DNA from: Microbulbifer elongatus
GTDB taxonomy: Bacteria > Pseudomonadota > Gammaproteobacteria > Pseudomonadales > Cellvibrionaceae
Length of the DNA: 64,000 nucleotides
Direction: 5' to 3'
Assembly: GCF_021165935.1 (NCBI RefSeq)
Contig: NZ_CP088953.1
Span: 1,721,501 to 1,785,500, forward strand
The notes beneath the pieces were generated by a model. It searched no databases and had not been told where the DNA came from. It saw nothing but the letters and a program-made list of their open reading frames with translations. Both the position numbers and the translations under genes were made by a program. The stretch's first letter is position 1; each line of letters begins with the position of its first letter. Shown here in pieces: positions 45,591-54,482 of this stretch.

Positions 45591-46724
45591 TCAGCGCCCG
45601 GCGAGTTGTGGTGTGGTTGCCTCCACACGCTTTTGTACTGGCTGTGGTACTACCGGCATGCCGGGGAACAAGATTTTTTGCAGGCCATTGACCACCACCT
45701 GTTCTCCGGGCTCGAGGCCCTCGCGGATCAGTATCATTCCCCGCTGTTGCGGGCCGGTTTCCACGTCGCGGCGCTCGGTAATATTTTGCGCGTTTACCAC
45801 GTACACATAGCGCCGATCCTGATCGGTGAGTACCGCCTTGCGATTGAGGAGCAGCGCGTTATCCAGTTGTTCGGTGGGCATCTGCACGCGCGCGAACTGC
45901 CCCGGCTTTAAATGTCCTTCCGGGTTGGCGACGACCGCACGGAACTGAATGGTGCCGGTGTGGCTGTTGAGGCGGTTGTCAACGAAGTCGAGCTTTCCGA
46001 GGTGTGGATATCCGTCCTCGCCAGCAAGTCCGACGTGGACCTGCGGGCGCTGCTCGGGCGTAAAGAAACCGCGGTTGCCGGCGAAGCTGACCTGATCACT
46101 CTCGAAATAGACGTACATGGGGTCGACGGAAACCAGCGTCGTGAGCAGCGTCTGGTCGGCGCTGGCCAGGTTGCCTCGGGTGATTTCGGCGCGCCCCACG
46201 CGACCATCGATAGGGGATCTGACCTGGGTAAACTGCAGGTCGAGCTGTGCACTCTCCAGTGCTGCCTGGGCCGCGTTTACCGCAGCGCGGGCGGACTCCT
46301 GCGCTGCCTGTCGTTGGTCGTGGTCCTCGCGGGATATCGCGTGGCTCGCCAGCAGCTGACGGGCCCGTTGCGCGCGGCTTTCACTCAGTGCCAGCTGGCT
46401 CTGCGCACGTGCCAGCGCGGCCTGCGCGGCGCGCTCGCGGGTCCGGTAGGGGCGCGGGTCAATCTGGAATAACAGGTCCCCGCGCTTGACCAGCTCGCCC
46501 TCGGTAAACGCCACCTTGTCGATGTAGCCGCTCACCCGTGCGCGCAGTGCTACCGTTTCGGGCGCCGCAACCCGGCCGGTAAAGTCGCCCCACAGGGTTG
46601 CCGGCGCGCCGGTCACCTGCACAACCTCCACGGGTGTGGGCGGCGGTCTCTGGCCATCGGTGTCGCCGGTATTGCAGCCTGCGAGTATCAGGGTTGCCAG
46701 ACCGATCAGAAATTTTTTTGTCAT
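45591..46724 (-). CDS. RND efflux periplasmic adaptor (MFP)
   Basis: 377 residues. A lipoprotein signal ('FLIGLATLILAGC', lipidated Cys16) anchors it to the inner membrane. The order is barrel-sandwich half ('VALRARVSGYIDKVAFTEGELVKRGDLLFQIDPR', shortened here as the VALRARVSGYI region), alpha hairpin with long Arg/Ala-rich helices, second half 'SPIDGRVGRAEITRG', beta barrel and membrane-proximal domain. It links the permease to an outer-membrane channel. GAGGAG lies 10 bases before the ATG. Confidence 0.93.
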   Translation of the reverse strand: MTKKFLIGLATLILAGCNTGDTDGQRPPPTPVEVVQVTGAPATLWGDFTGRVAAPETVALRARVSGYIDKVAFTEGELVKRGDLLFQIDPRPYRTRERAAQAALARAQSQLALSESRAQRARQLLASHAISREDHDQRQAAQESARAAVNAAQAALESAQLDLQFTQVRSPIDGRVGRAEITRGNLASADQTLLTTLVSVDPMYVYFESDQVSFAGNRGFFTPEQRPQVHVGLAGEDGYPHLGKLDFVDNRLNSHTGTIQFRAVVANPEGHLKPGQFARVQMPTEQLDNALLLNRKAVLTDQDRRYVYVVNAQNITERRDVETGPQQRGMILIREGLEPGEQVVVNGLQKILFPGMPVVPQPVQKRVEATTPQLAGR

Positions 46725-46983
46725 TGGGTACTTGCTCCTCTGCTACGGGCGAGTAAACCTCGACCCATCGGGGGCGTACCTTAGCCGAGCACAACCGGAA
46801 GACGGTATCCGGTTACTGTGCGCTGCTTGCCTGATTCTACTTCCGTTGAGAATGAGGGTGGTTGAGCGGAGATCTGCCGCGGGGGCGCGTACATCCATTT
46901 GTCATCAGTCTGTAGCTTCCGAACTACCTGCACCGTTATGTTGCGCTGCCCCGCGCTAGTCGATTGCATATTCCTGTCGGGTA

Positions 46984-47034
46984 CTTGCCCAATTCTGCAA
47001 AGTTCTAATTGGCTTGCCCAAAACTCCGTATACT
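46984..47034. promoter_or_regulatory. Candidate AraC operator and promoter between efflux genes and regulator
   Basis: In the 342-base divergent gap, CTTGCCCAA occurs at 46984-46992 and 47013-47021 (29 bp apart), and GCCCAATT / AATTGGC face each other between them. TATACT at 47029-47034 may be the regulator's -10. The rest of the gap shows no gene. Confidence 0.35.
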
Positions 47035-47066
47035 GGCCGACTGTTAAGCCGGTAACCGGAGGGGAT

Positions 47067-48029
47067 ATGTCGCAGGATCCAAAGCGCAGTGATATTTCAC
47101 GAGAAATGGAATCTGCCCGCAAAAAGCTTGTGCGCACTGTTTTGCGATGGGCGCCAGAGGAAGGTATGCGGGAGTTCTCCGAGTGTGGGGTCGGCCTGAT
47201 CCGCTCCGACATGGCCACTGCCAGCTGTGTTTCGGGTGTGTACGAGCCTTCGCTCGGTTTTATCGTGCAGGGCGAGAAAGTCTTGCAGTTGGGTGATCGG
47301 GAAATCTCGTACGGCCCGTTGAGCTACCTGGCGTCCTCGGTGCACCTGCCGGTACAGGCCCAGGTGGTGAACGCCTCACCGCAGCAGCCGTATCTGGCCA
47401 TCAAACTGGTACTGGACCCTCAGGAAGTGACCGATCTGGTTCTCGAACAGGGCGGGCAGGCGCGGTCGCCGGTTGTGGAAAACTGTTCCAGCCAGGAAAC
47501 GAATTGTGGGCTTTGTATGGCGCGCATGGACATGGGGTTACTGAATGCAGTGAGCCGTCTCGTCGAATTGCTCGACAGCCCTGAGGACATGCCGGTACTG
47601 GCGCCGTTGGTGCGCAAGGAGATTCTCTACCGGGTGCTGAGGGGGGAGATGGGGCCCCGTATCCGCAAATTTGCCGTCACCGACAGCCAGGCAAACCGCA
47701 TATCCCAGGTTATTGCTCTGCTTCAGGATCGCTTTGCAGAACCACTGCGGATTAGCGAACTGGCGGAGCGGGCCAACATGAGTGAGTCGGCCCTGTTTCA
47801 CAGCTTTAAACAGGTTACGCGCATGTCTCCATTGCAGTTTCAAAAAAAACTGCGACTGCACGAAGCACGCCGTCTGATGCTGAGTGAGGGGTTGGAGGCC
47901 GCCTCCGCCAGCTACCGAGTGGGTTATGAAAGCCCGTCACATTTCAGCCGTGAATATAGCCGTATGTTTGGTGCGCCGCCCCGTGCGGACGTGAACAAAC
48001 TACGCGGTGATCAACGGGTGCCGGCGTAA
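47067..48029 (+). CDS. AraC family transcriptional regulator
   Basis: 320 residues with an N-terminal AraC_N-type ligand domain ('YEPSLGFIVQGEKVLQLGDREISYGP') and a C-terminal double helix-turn-helix ('LRISELAERANMSESALFHSFKQVT' region and 'ASYRVGYESPSHFSREYSRMFG'). Cysteines cluster in 'ENCSSQETNCGLCMAR', which is unusual and could allow redox or electrophile sensing. The ATG at 47067 is preferred to in-frame upstream codons because GGAGGGG lies just before it. Divergent from the RND pair, so it probably regulates it. Confidence 0.9.
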   Translation: MSQDPKRSDISREMESARKKLVRTVLRWAPEEGMREFSECGVGLIRSDMATASCVSGVYEPSLGFIVQGEKVLQLGDREISYGPLSYLASSVHLPVQAQVVNASPQQPYLAIKLVLDPQEVTDLVLEQGGQARSPVVENCSSQETNCGLCMARMDMGLLNAVSRLVELLDSPEDMPVLAPLVRKEILYRVLRGEMGPRIRKFAVTDSQANRISQVIALLQDRFAEPLRISELAERANMSESALFHSFKQVTRMSPLQFQKKLRLHEARRLMLSEGLEAASASYRVGYESPSHFSREYSRMFGAPPRADVNKLRGDQRVPA

Positions 48030-48122
48030 GGCACTGGCTGGTTGTTGCATAGGACGCCGGCGGTGAGGACGCACAGACTGTGTTCCTGTTGTACGCCGCC
48101 TGTGTTCCGCTGCGCCGTGAGA

Positions 48123-49463
48123 TTATTCCTGCGGATGATGTCCCTGCCACGGCAGCCAGAGACTCACCTGTAAACCGCCCTCGGCGCGATTGTGCAGTTG
48201 TATTTGTCCGTTGTGCGCGTCGATGATTTCCCGGCATAGGGCCAGACCGAGGCCGACGCCCTGAGGCTTGGTCGAGTAGAATGGCAAAAGCGCCTGTTGC
48301 AGTACCTTATCGCTCATACCGGTACCGCGGTCTCTAACCGTCAGCAACTGACCGTGCGTATCCGTTGCAACCTGGAGAGTAATGTCTTCTACCGCGCTAC
48401 CGGATTCGGCGGCATTCTTCAGCAGGTTCAGCAACGCCTGTTCCAGTTGCGTTGGATCGAAATAGCCGGGGCGCGAGGGTAAGCTCCCGTGGATTTGAAA
48501 TGGATGCAGTGGCTGCAATCTTGTGATCAGCCCGGACCAGGGCACCTCCTCACACACCGGTGGTGGCAGCTTGGCGAAGCGCGCGTAGCCTTGAGTAAAT
48601 TCCGTCAGATGGCGGCAGCGCTCTGCGATGACATCAAATACCCCGGCCAGTTGCTGGGAATCGATTTTTTCCGACAGTAATTTTCCACTGTGTGCCATGG
48701 AAGAAATAGGGGCGAGTGAGTTATTCAGCTCGTGGCTGATCAGACGGATCACTTTTTTCCACACCTGAACTTCCGCTCGGGTCAGTTCCCGGGTCATTTC
48801 CCGCAATAAAATCAGGCGATGCTTTTGTGAATTCAGTACGAAGGTGCTGTTGCTGATATGCAGGGTGTGGCTGCGTTCGCCATCGAGATAACTGGTGAGA
48901 CCATCCTGTTTCTGTTCAATGGCCTGTGCCAGTTCCGGTGGGCACAGCGGCAGAATTTGTCCCAGCAAATGCCCCTGCAAGGGTTTGCCATCGTGCAGCA
49001 TGTGCCGTGCACTGGTATTGGCATAGATGATGTGTTCGCTCTGGTCGATCAGTAGTAGTGCCAGTGGCGAGCTCTGAATCACCGTGTCCAGCAGCAGTTC
49101 GCGCTGGTGAATATGGGCTCTTTCCCGCCGCAGAATTTCTCCCACTTCGTTGTACAGTTCCGCCAGCTGTCCCAGTTGATCATCGCGGTTGAGAGCCAGT
49201 GATATGGAAAAATCCCCATCGCGAAAATTCAGCAGGCCGCCTTCCAGGCTTTGCAGTGCGCGGTTCAGGTTGCGGGTAATGGGACGCAGGAGGGCGAAGG
49301 CCAGAATCAGAGCCAGTAACAGGCCTCCACTCCATGCGAGTATCGGGTGTGCACCCAGCCGTAACAGTCCAAATGGGATGCTGGTACCGAGTGCCACCGA
49401 GAGTAAAACGGTAGCAAACAGTTTTCCTTCAATGGAGGTTCTGGGGCTAGGGCCGCTTGGCAT
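48123..49463 (-). CDS. Sensor histidine kinase, NtrY-like
   Basis: 446 residues: two membrane helices close together (about 14-36 and 41-62, almost no periplasmic loop), a HAMP-like linker, a PAS domain (about 120-225) and the kinase core with His244 in 'RLISHELNNSLAPIS', then 'LLNLLKNAAESG', 'DRGTGM' and 'QGVGLGLALCREII'. It should sense a membrane or cytoplasmic cue and phosphorylate the sigma-54 regulator whose stop overlaps its ATG (TAATG). Last gene of the adaptor / ABC / regulator unit. Confidence 0.92.
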   Translation of the reverse strand: MPSGPSPRTSIEGKLFATVLLSVALGTSIPFGLLRLGAHPILAWSGGLLLALILAFALLRPITRNLNRALQSLEGGLLNFRDGDFSISLALNRDDQLGQLAELYNEVGEILRRERAHIHQRELLLDTVIQSSPLALLLIDQSEHIIYANTSARHMLHDGKPLQGHLLGQILPLCPPELAQAIEQKQDGLTSYLDGERSHTLHISNSTFVLNSQKHRLILLREMTRELTRAEVQVWKKVIRLISHELNNSLAPISSMAHSGKLLSEKIDSQQLAGVFDVIAERCRHLTEFTQGYARFAKLPPPVCEEVPWSGLITRLQPLHPFQIHGSLPSRPGYFDPTQLEQALLNLLKNAAESGSAVEDITLQVATDTHGQLLTVRDRGTGMSDKVLQQALLPFYSTKPQGVGLGLALCREIIDAHNGQIQLHNRAEGGLQVSLWLPWQGHHPQE

Positions 49464-50818
49464 TAGTAGGGAATTCCGTATTTATCCAGCCTGCGATACA
49501 GGGCCTGTCGACTCAGCCCCAGTTCGCGGGCGGCCTGGGCGATAATACCGTTGCAGTTGGCGAGGGTCTGCTCCAGCAGTTCGCGGCTGGGTTCAAAGCT
49601 GTGCTCCGGGACCTTGAGTCGGGTGTCTTCCGGCAATGCCAGGGTCACCTCGTCGATGGTGTCGCCCTTAGTCAGTACCGCAGCACGCTGCATCACATTC
49701 TGCAGTTCGCGCACGTTACCGGGCCAGCTGTAGCGCATCAGGCATTGCTGTGCCTGCGGGCCAAGTTGCTTGCCTGTCTTGGCGAGGAAGCCGCGGGCCA
49801 GTGGCAGAATATCTTCCGGACGTTCACTCAGCGGCGGCAGTTTCAGCTCGATCACATTCAGCCGGTAAAAGAGGTCCTGGCGGAAGCTGCCATCGTCAAT
49901 CATCTGTTGCAGGTTGCTGTTGGTGGCGCTGATTACGCGCACCCGCACCTTGCGGGTCTGGCTGCTGCCGAGGCGCTGGAATTCGCCGGTCTGCAGTACC
50001 CGCAACAGTTTGACCTGGCCACTGGCGGAAAGCTCACCGATCTCATCGAGGAACAGGGTGCCGCCGTCAGCGGCCTCAAATCGACCCTGGCGCACCTTGT
50101 TGCCGGAGCCGGTGTAGGCGCCGGCCTCGGCGCCAAACAGTTCCGCTTCCATCAGCTCTTCCGGCAGGGCGCCCACATTGACCTTGATGTAGGGGCCATC
50201 CTTCACACTGGAGTTGGCCTGGACTATATCGGCAATTTTTTCCTTACCGGCGCCATTCGGGCCGGTTATCAGAACCGGGACATCGGAGTGGGCCACCTGG
50301 GTGGCCATTTCCAGCAGCGTCTGCACGCTCTGGCTGCGGTAGACAATCTCCTGCAGGTCGAACTGTTGCCGGAGCTGTTCCCGCGCCTGCTGCGCACGGC
50401 TCTGGGACTGCCGTTGCTGCTGTTGCAGGTCATGCAGCTCCAGCAGGTTTTTAATGGTGGCGATCAGTTTGTTGTCGTCCCAGGGCTTACCGACATAGTC
50501 GGCGGCACCGGCCTTGACCAGCTCCACCGCCATTTCCAGCTGGGTCCAGGCAGTGAGCAGAATGACGGGAATATCGGGCTGTATTTCACGTAAGGCAAAA
50601 AACAGTGCGCGGCCTTCTTCACCGGATGTGGTGTCCGCAGTGAAGTTCATGTCCTGGATGACGAGGCCAACATCCGGGTTTTCCCGCAACAGTTGCAGGC
50701 CCGCCTGTGGGGTAATGGCGGAGAGGGTCTGGATCTCGTGCAGGGACAACAACAGGGATAGGGCCGAGATGATGCCGGCGTTGTCGTCGATGATAAGTAC
50801 TTTGTCCAACTCGCGCAT
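49463..50818 (-). CDS. Sigma-54-dependent response regulator (NtrC family)
   Basis: 451 residues: receiver (1-125) with acceptor Asp56 in 'LVIQDMNFT' and a short insertion after it, AAA+ domain (about 158-385) with Walker A 'GPNGAGKE' (186-193), a GAFTGA loop written GAYTGS (233-238), Walker B 'GGTLFLDEIGE', and a C-terminal Fis-type helix-turn-helix ('IIAQAARELGLSRQALYRRL'). It remodels sigma-54 holoenzyme at -24/-12 promoters; one such promoter lies in front of the adaptor gene of the same unit at 55862-55877, so positive autoregulation is likely. The final A to S change in the loop is worth noting. Confidence 0.94.
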   Translation of the reverse strand: MRELDKVLIIDDNAGIISALSLLLSLHEIQTLSAITPQAGLQLLRENPDVGLVIQDMNFTADTTSGEEGRALFFALREIQPDIPVILLTAWTQLEMAVELVKAGAADYVGKPWDDNKLIATIKNLLELHDLQQQQRQSQSRAQQAREQLRQQFDLQEIVYRSQSVQTLLEMATQVAHSDVPVLITGPNGAGKEKIADIVQANSSVKDGPYIKVNVGALPEELMEAELFGAEAGAYTGSGNKVRQGRFEAADGGTLFLDEIGELSASGQVKLLRVLQTGEFQRLGSSQTRKVRVRVISATNSNLQQMIDDGSFRQDLFYRLNVIELKLPPLSERPEDILPLARGFLAKTGKQLGPQAQQCLMRYSWPGNVRELQNVMQRAAVLTKGDTIDEVTLALPEDTRLKVPEHSFEPSRELLEQTLANCNGIIAQAARELGLSRQALYRRLDKYGIPY

Positions 50819-50860
50819 CCTGTTGCGGTGGCAATGTTAAAGAGTTGTGGCGGTCCTGCA

Positions 50861-50972
50861 CCCGATAGAGGGTTGCGAGACACGCCGTAAACCCATCCAT
50901 GGGGGCTTGTCGAAAAGGTCCCTCTTTTCGACAGTCCCGCAACCCTCTATCGGGCGCAGAACCTTCGCATCA
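50861..50972 (+). repeat. Nested-hairpin repeat, copy 1
   Basis: Outer 17-bp perfect stem (50861-50877 with 50938-50954), the core GAGACACGCCGT then CCCATCCATGGG, an inner 10-bp stem (50908-50917 with 50924-50933) with loop GTCCCT, and a conserved outside flank CCTTCGCATCA (50962-50972). Lies between permease 2 and the response regulator genes, within the same likely transcript. Confidence 0.85.
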
Positions 50973-50992
50973 AAGTGTTTACTTCGTAGCGC

Positions 50993-52201
50993 TTAAACGC
51001 TGCGTGTCGCCATCGCCGGCGATATATTCGCAGCACGCATGGCCGGCATCAACGCGGCAGCAACACTCACGAGCAACAATACTATCGCACACACGGCAAG
51101 CAGCGGTAATGTAAGAGCAGGTTGTGAAAATTCGCTCACCATCAGTTGATTGATGATCAGTGCGCCCGCGGTGCCCAGCCCCAGGCCGGTACCGGCAATC
51201 AGGGCGTTCTCGACCAGAAAATAGCGGCTGATATTGGCGCGGGTGGCACCCAATGCACGGCGGATACCGATTTGTTTGGTGCGCTGGTTGATCCAGAAAA
51301 TGGTCAAACCGATGATACCGAGAGCGACAATGAAGGTAAGCAGGGCCATGACCAGAGAGAGCACTTTGATCATTATGTTGTCGCTGATGTAGGTACGCTG
51401 CACATTTTCACTCAGGGTTTCTACCTGCACGACACGCTGGGGGTCACGGTTGTTGAGTAAATCCTCCACTTTTTTGAACACCTCGTCCCGTTGCCCTGGT
51501 TCGGTTCGGATCAGGTAGCGCTTGTGGTTGCCAGTGACCAGCAAGGGGAAGAAAACCACGTTGCCGGCGCGGGACCAGCCCGGCCAGGCACCCAGGTGCT
51601 GCTCTACCACGCCGATGATTTCTACCGGGTTATCATTGGCTCCGCTATAAAAAAACTTTCCGATAGCCGATTCGCCAGGATACAGCTTTTCGGCAAACTG
51701 CTTGCTGACCACGGCCATTTTGCTGTGATACTGGTCATTTGGTCCGATAACGTGTTCATCGGCAGGAACAAAACTGCGACCTTCGATCAGATTGAGACCA
51801 AGGGTGTTAATAAAGTGTGAGTCCACCTGATAGTAGTTGGCGTTTTCGCCACCGATCTCCTGATTGGGCTCAGTGAAATAGGTGCCCGCAGAACCGGATC
51901 CGGACAGTGGAATCTGGTTGGTTACCGAGGCGTCCACAACACCTGGTGTACTGCGCAGTAGATCGAGGTCAGCTACGACGGCTCCTGCCATATCGTATTC
52001 CGTGGGGATGGGCATATAGGCTACGGCAATAATGTTTTCCACATCCATGCCGGTGGGGCGCGCCACCTGTTCCATACGATCTTTTACGATCGCGCTGGCA
52101 TTACTCACAATGGCAAGAGTGAGTGCAAGCTGCAGGGCGATCAGCAATGCGGATACCTTGTTGCGCCAGAGGGCGGACAACATGGGTTTTAGCTCGAACA
52201 T
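50993..52201 (-). CDS. ABC transporter permease, FtsX/MacB type (2)
   Basis: 402 residues: N-terminal helix ('KVSALLIALQLALTLAIVS'), a periplasmic MacB-like core domain, then three C-terminal helices ('LVMALLTFIVALGIIGLTIFWINQRTKQIGIRRALGA' region) typical of FtsX-domain permeases of mechanotransmission exporters. Partner of the permease encoded 21 bases upstream (52223-53545) and the ATPase at 53586; the two permeases probably form a heterodimer. They likely drive export of a peptide or envelope-toxic compound through the adaptor at 54483. Confidence 0.9.
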   Translation of the reverse strand: MFELKPMLSALWRNKVSALLIALQLALTLAIVSNASAIVKDRMEQVARPTGMDVENIIAVAYMPIPTEYDMAGAVVADLDLLRSTPGVVDASVTNQIPLSGSGSAGTYFTEPNQEIGGENANYYQVDSHFINTLGLNLIEGRSFVPADEHVIGPNDQYHSKMAVVSKQFAEKLYPGESAIGKFFYSGANDNPVEIIGVVEQHLGAWPGWSRAGNVVFFPLLVTGNHKRYLIRTEPGQRDEVFKKVEDLLNNRDPQRVVQVETLSENVQRTYISDNIMIKVLSLVMALLTFIVALGIIGLTIFWINQRTKQIGIRRALGATRANISRYFLVENALIAGTGLGLGTAGALIINQLMVSEFSQPALTLPLLAVCAIVLLLVSVAAALMPAMRAANISPAMATRSV

Positions 52202-52222
52202 GTTCTTTTCCTTTTCTCTGGG

Positions 52223-53545
52223 TTACTGGGTCTTCAGGTAAACGGATGGGTTGGTGCGGCTGATGCGCCAGGCCGGGTAAAGGCCGGCGAGAATGCTCGC
52301 GAAGATGGCGAGGCCGACAGCGGCCAGCATCATTTCCCAGTTCATGGTGGCGATCTGGTCTACCTGGCCCATCGCCAGTGCGCGAATACCGGTCAAACCG
52401 GCTAGCGCGAGGACGATACCCAGCAATCCGCCAAGCACACCGATACAGCTGCTTTCGATCAGGTGCTGGGTGAATATGGCGTTACGACTTGCGCCCAGCG
52501 CCCGGCGCACGCCGGCCTCCGGTGCTTTGCGCAAAAATTTTGCCAGCAGTAGGGCAACAGCATTGACCACGCACACTAACAGGAAGGCCAGCGATGCCCA
52601 GCCCAGTACCCGGTTGTCGTTATCCAGTACTTCATTTAGAACCAGCCATTCAGACGGGTGCGACAGGGCGAACTTCAGTGGACGTTCAAAGCGGCCCTGT
52701 TCTTTCTGCTGGCGGATATAGCCGGTGAGGAACTGCTCGTACGCTTCCTTCTGCTCAGCGTTGTCCAGTTCTACCCAAAATTGAATCCACACATGTTCTC
52801 CGAGCAGGAATCGCTCGTAGCCTTCGGCGCCCTCCGGTGCGCTGCTTGTCCAGCCATTGGTGTTGCCCCAGCTGTAGATTTCATACTTGCGGTGCAAGCC
52901 GAAGGGGATATACAGCTCTTCGGCGTCTGCGAAGGGGTTGTTGTTCAGGTCGTAAATTTTGGGTGATGGGTTCCAGTGCTTGAGCACACCGACGACGGTG
53001 AAGGGTTCGCCGTTCAGCTTTACAACCTTGCCGATACTGTTTTCACCGCCAAACAGTTTTTCATTGGTTTCTTTACTGAGCACCACAGATTGCACGGCAG
53101 CGCTATCCGCCTCCTTGTTCCAGGTGCCGCCGTATTCAAATGGTACGTCGAACAGGGAAAAGAAATCCCGGGTGGTTACGCGGGTATTGGCGGTAAACGG
53201 GCGCATGTCGGATTCGTCGAGATTGACGGTAAATCCAAAGCGGTGCATGGCCACCTGACGGGTGGGAATATCCGAGCGCAGTAGGGCAACGGCGTCGGGG
53301 TAGGTGAGCTGCCAGGGAATTTCATTGGCGGTATCCGCAGCCTGGTTTGGATCCCAGCTATCCAGCTGTACGGCATAGAGGACCTTGTCTTTATGCTCCA
53401 GGGCGTTCTGCGACATCATATAGTTCAATGTCAGTACGGTCATGGATGCACCCACGCCAACGGCGATGGCGGCGATCATAAGCGCGCTCAGGATAGGTGT
53501 TCCCCGCAAGCTGCGTATGGCGAGGCTGATGTAGTAGCCGATCAT
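52223..53545 (-). CDS. ABC transporter permease, FtsX/MacB type (1)
   Basis: 440 residues with the same four-helix FtsX plan: TM1 '[20 protein letters not shown]', a periplasmic MacB_PCD-like domain of about 240 residues, and C-terminal helices including '[28 protein letters not shown]'. It is clearly related to, but not a close copy of, the downstream permease. Located 40 bases after the ATPase gene in the same unit. Confidence 0.9.
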   Translation of the reverse strand: MIGYYISLAIRSLRGTPILSALMIAAIAVGVGASMTVLTLNYMMSQNALEHKDKVLYAVQLDSWDPNQAADTANEIPWQLTYPDAVALLRSDIPTRQVAMHRFGFTVNLDESDMRPFTANTRVTTRDFFSLFDVPFEYGGTWNKEADSAAVQSVVLSKETNEKLFGGENSIGKVVKLNGEPFTVVGVLKHWNPSPKIYDLNNNPFADAEELYIPFGLHRKYEIYSWGNTNGWTSSAPEGAEGYERFLLGEHVWIQFWVELDNAEQKEAYEQFLTGYIRQQKEQGRFERPLKFALSHPSEWLVLNEVLDNDNRVLGWASLAFLLVCVVNAVALLLAKFLRKAPEAGVRRALGASRNAIFTQHLIESSCIGVLGGLLGIVLALAGLTGIRALAMGQVDQIATMNWEMMLAAVGLAIFASILAGLYPAWRISRTNPSVYLKTQ

Positions 53546-53585
53546 TTCGGTGTCCTTTTCTCTTATTCAGCGATGCGAATTCAGC

Positions 53586-54287
53586 TTATGCGGTGGCGGT
53601 TTCGGGCTGCGCAATGTTCTGGCGAAGATCGGAAACCTGTCCATCAACGATCTGGATATTACGCTGCGCACGGCGGGCGAGATCAGGGTCGTGGGTGACC
53701 ATGACGATGGTGGTACCCCATTCGTTGATGAATTCCAGTAGTTCCATGACCTGGCGTGCCATCAGGGAGTCGAGGTTGCCGGTGGGTTCGTCTGCAAGTA
53801 GGAAACGGGGTTCGCCAGCGAGGGCGCGGGCGATGGCGACGCGCTGTTGCTGACCGCCGGATAGTTGTGCGGGCAGATGTTTGGCGCGGGCGGAGAGGCC
53901 GACCTGTTCGAGGGATTTTTCGATACGACGACGGCGTTCTTTGGCGTTGAAGCCACGATAGCGCAGGGGCACGTCGATGTTGTCGAATAGGTTGAGATCC
54001 GGGATCAGGTTGAAGCCCTGAAAAATAAAGCCGATTTTTTCATTGCGCAGTCGCGAGCGGTCGCGGTCGGACAGGTTGCCGACTTCCTGTCCGTCGAGCA
54101 GGTACTGGCCGCCGGTCGGGGTTTCGAGCAGGCCGGCGATATTGAGGAAGGTGGTTTTGCCGGAACCGCTGGGGCCGGTAACGGAGACAAATTCCCCTTC
54201 ATTGACTTCGAGGCTGAAGTCACGCAGTGCGTGAGTTTCAATGGTATCGGTGCGATAGCTTTTACGGATATTGTGCATTTTGAGCAT
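53586..54287 (-). CDS. ABC transporter ATP-binding protein (MacB/LolD type)
   Basis: 233 residues: Walker A 'GPSGSGKTT', signature '[15 protein letters not shown]', Walker B '[12 protein letters not shown]' and the switch His in 'VMVTHDP'. This is the NBD of a heteromeric FtsX-type exporter. The ATG at 54287 ('[11 protein letters not shown]') is chosen since AAGGAAATCCACC precedes it; a longer in-frame reading reaches 54437 but runs through the hairpin repeat and is not coding-like. Repeat copy 2 separates it from the adaptor gene. Confidence 0.94.
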   Translation of the reverse strand: MLKMHNIRKSYRTDTIETHALRDFSLEVNEGEFVSVTGPSGSGKTTFLNIAGLLETPTGGQYLLDGQEVGNLSDRDRSRLRNEKIGFIFQGFNLIPDLNLFDNIDVPLRYRGFNAKERRRRIEKSLEQVGLSARAKHLPAQLSGGQQQRVAIARALAGEPRFLLADEPTGNLDSLMARQVMELLEFINEWGTTIVMVTHDPDLARRAQRNIQIVDGQVSDLRQNIAQPETATA

Positions 54288-54352
54288 GGTGGATTTCCTT
54301 GTCTTGGTAGCCTTGTGTTCGTGAGTTCTTTCAAATTTTGGGGCGGCTCTGC

Positions 54353-54465
54353 TACCGATTGTTGTGTGCGAGACACGCCGTGAACCCATCCATGGGGGCT
54401 CTTCTGCGAGGTCCCTCTCGCAGAAGGTCTCGCACACAACAATCGGTATCAGCGCCTTCGCATCA
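54353..54465 (+). repeat. Nested-hairpin repeat, copy 2
   Basis: Outer 21-bp perfect stem (54353-54373 with 54428-54448), unrelated in most of its sequence to that of copy 1; core GAGACACGCCGT and CCCATCCATGGG; inner 10-bp stem (54401-54410 with 54417-54426) with loop GTCCCT; flank CCTTCGCATCA (54455-54465). Lies between the adaptor and ATPase genes of one unit. Confidence 0.88.
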
Positions 54466-54482
54466 GAGTTCAGTTTGTTTGA

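Noticed and set aside
54288..54437. Longer N-terminus for the ABC ATPase
   Set aside because: The extension runs through the hairpin repeat; the ATG at 54287 has a ribosome site and the usual N-terminus.
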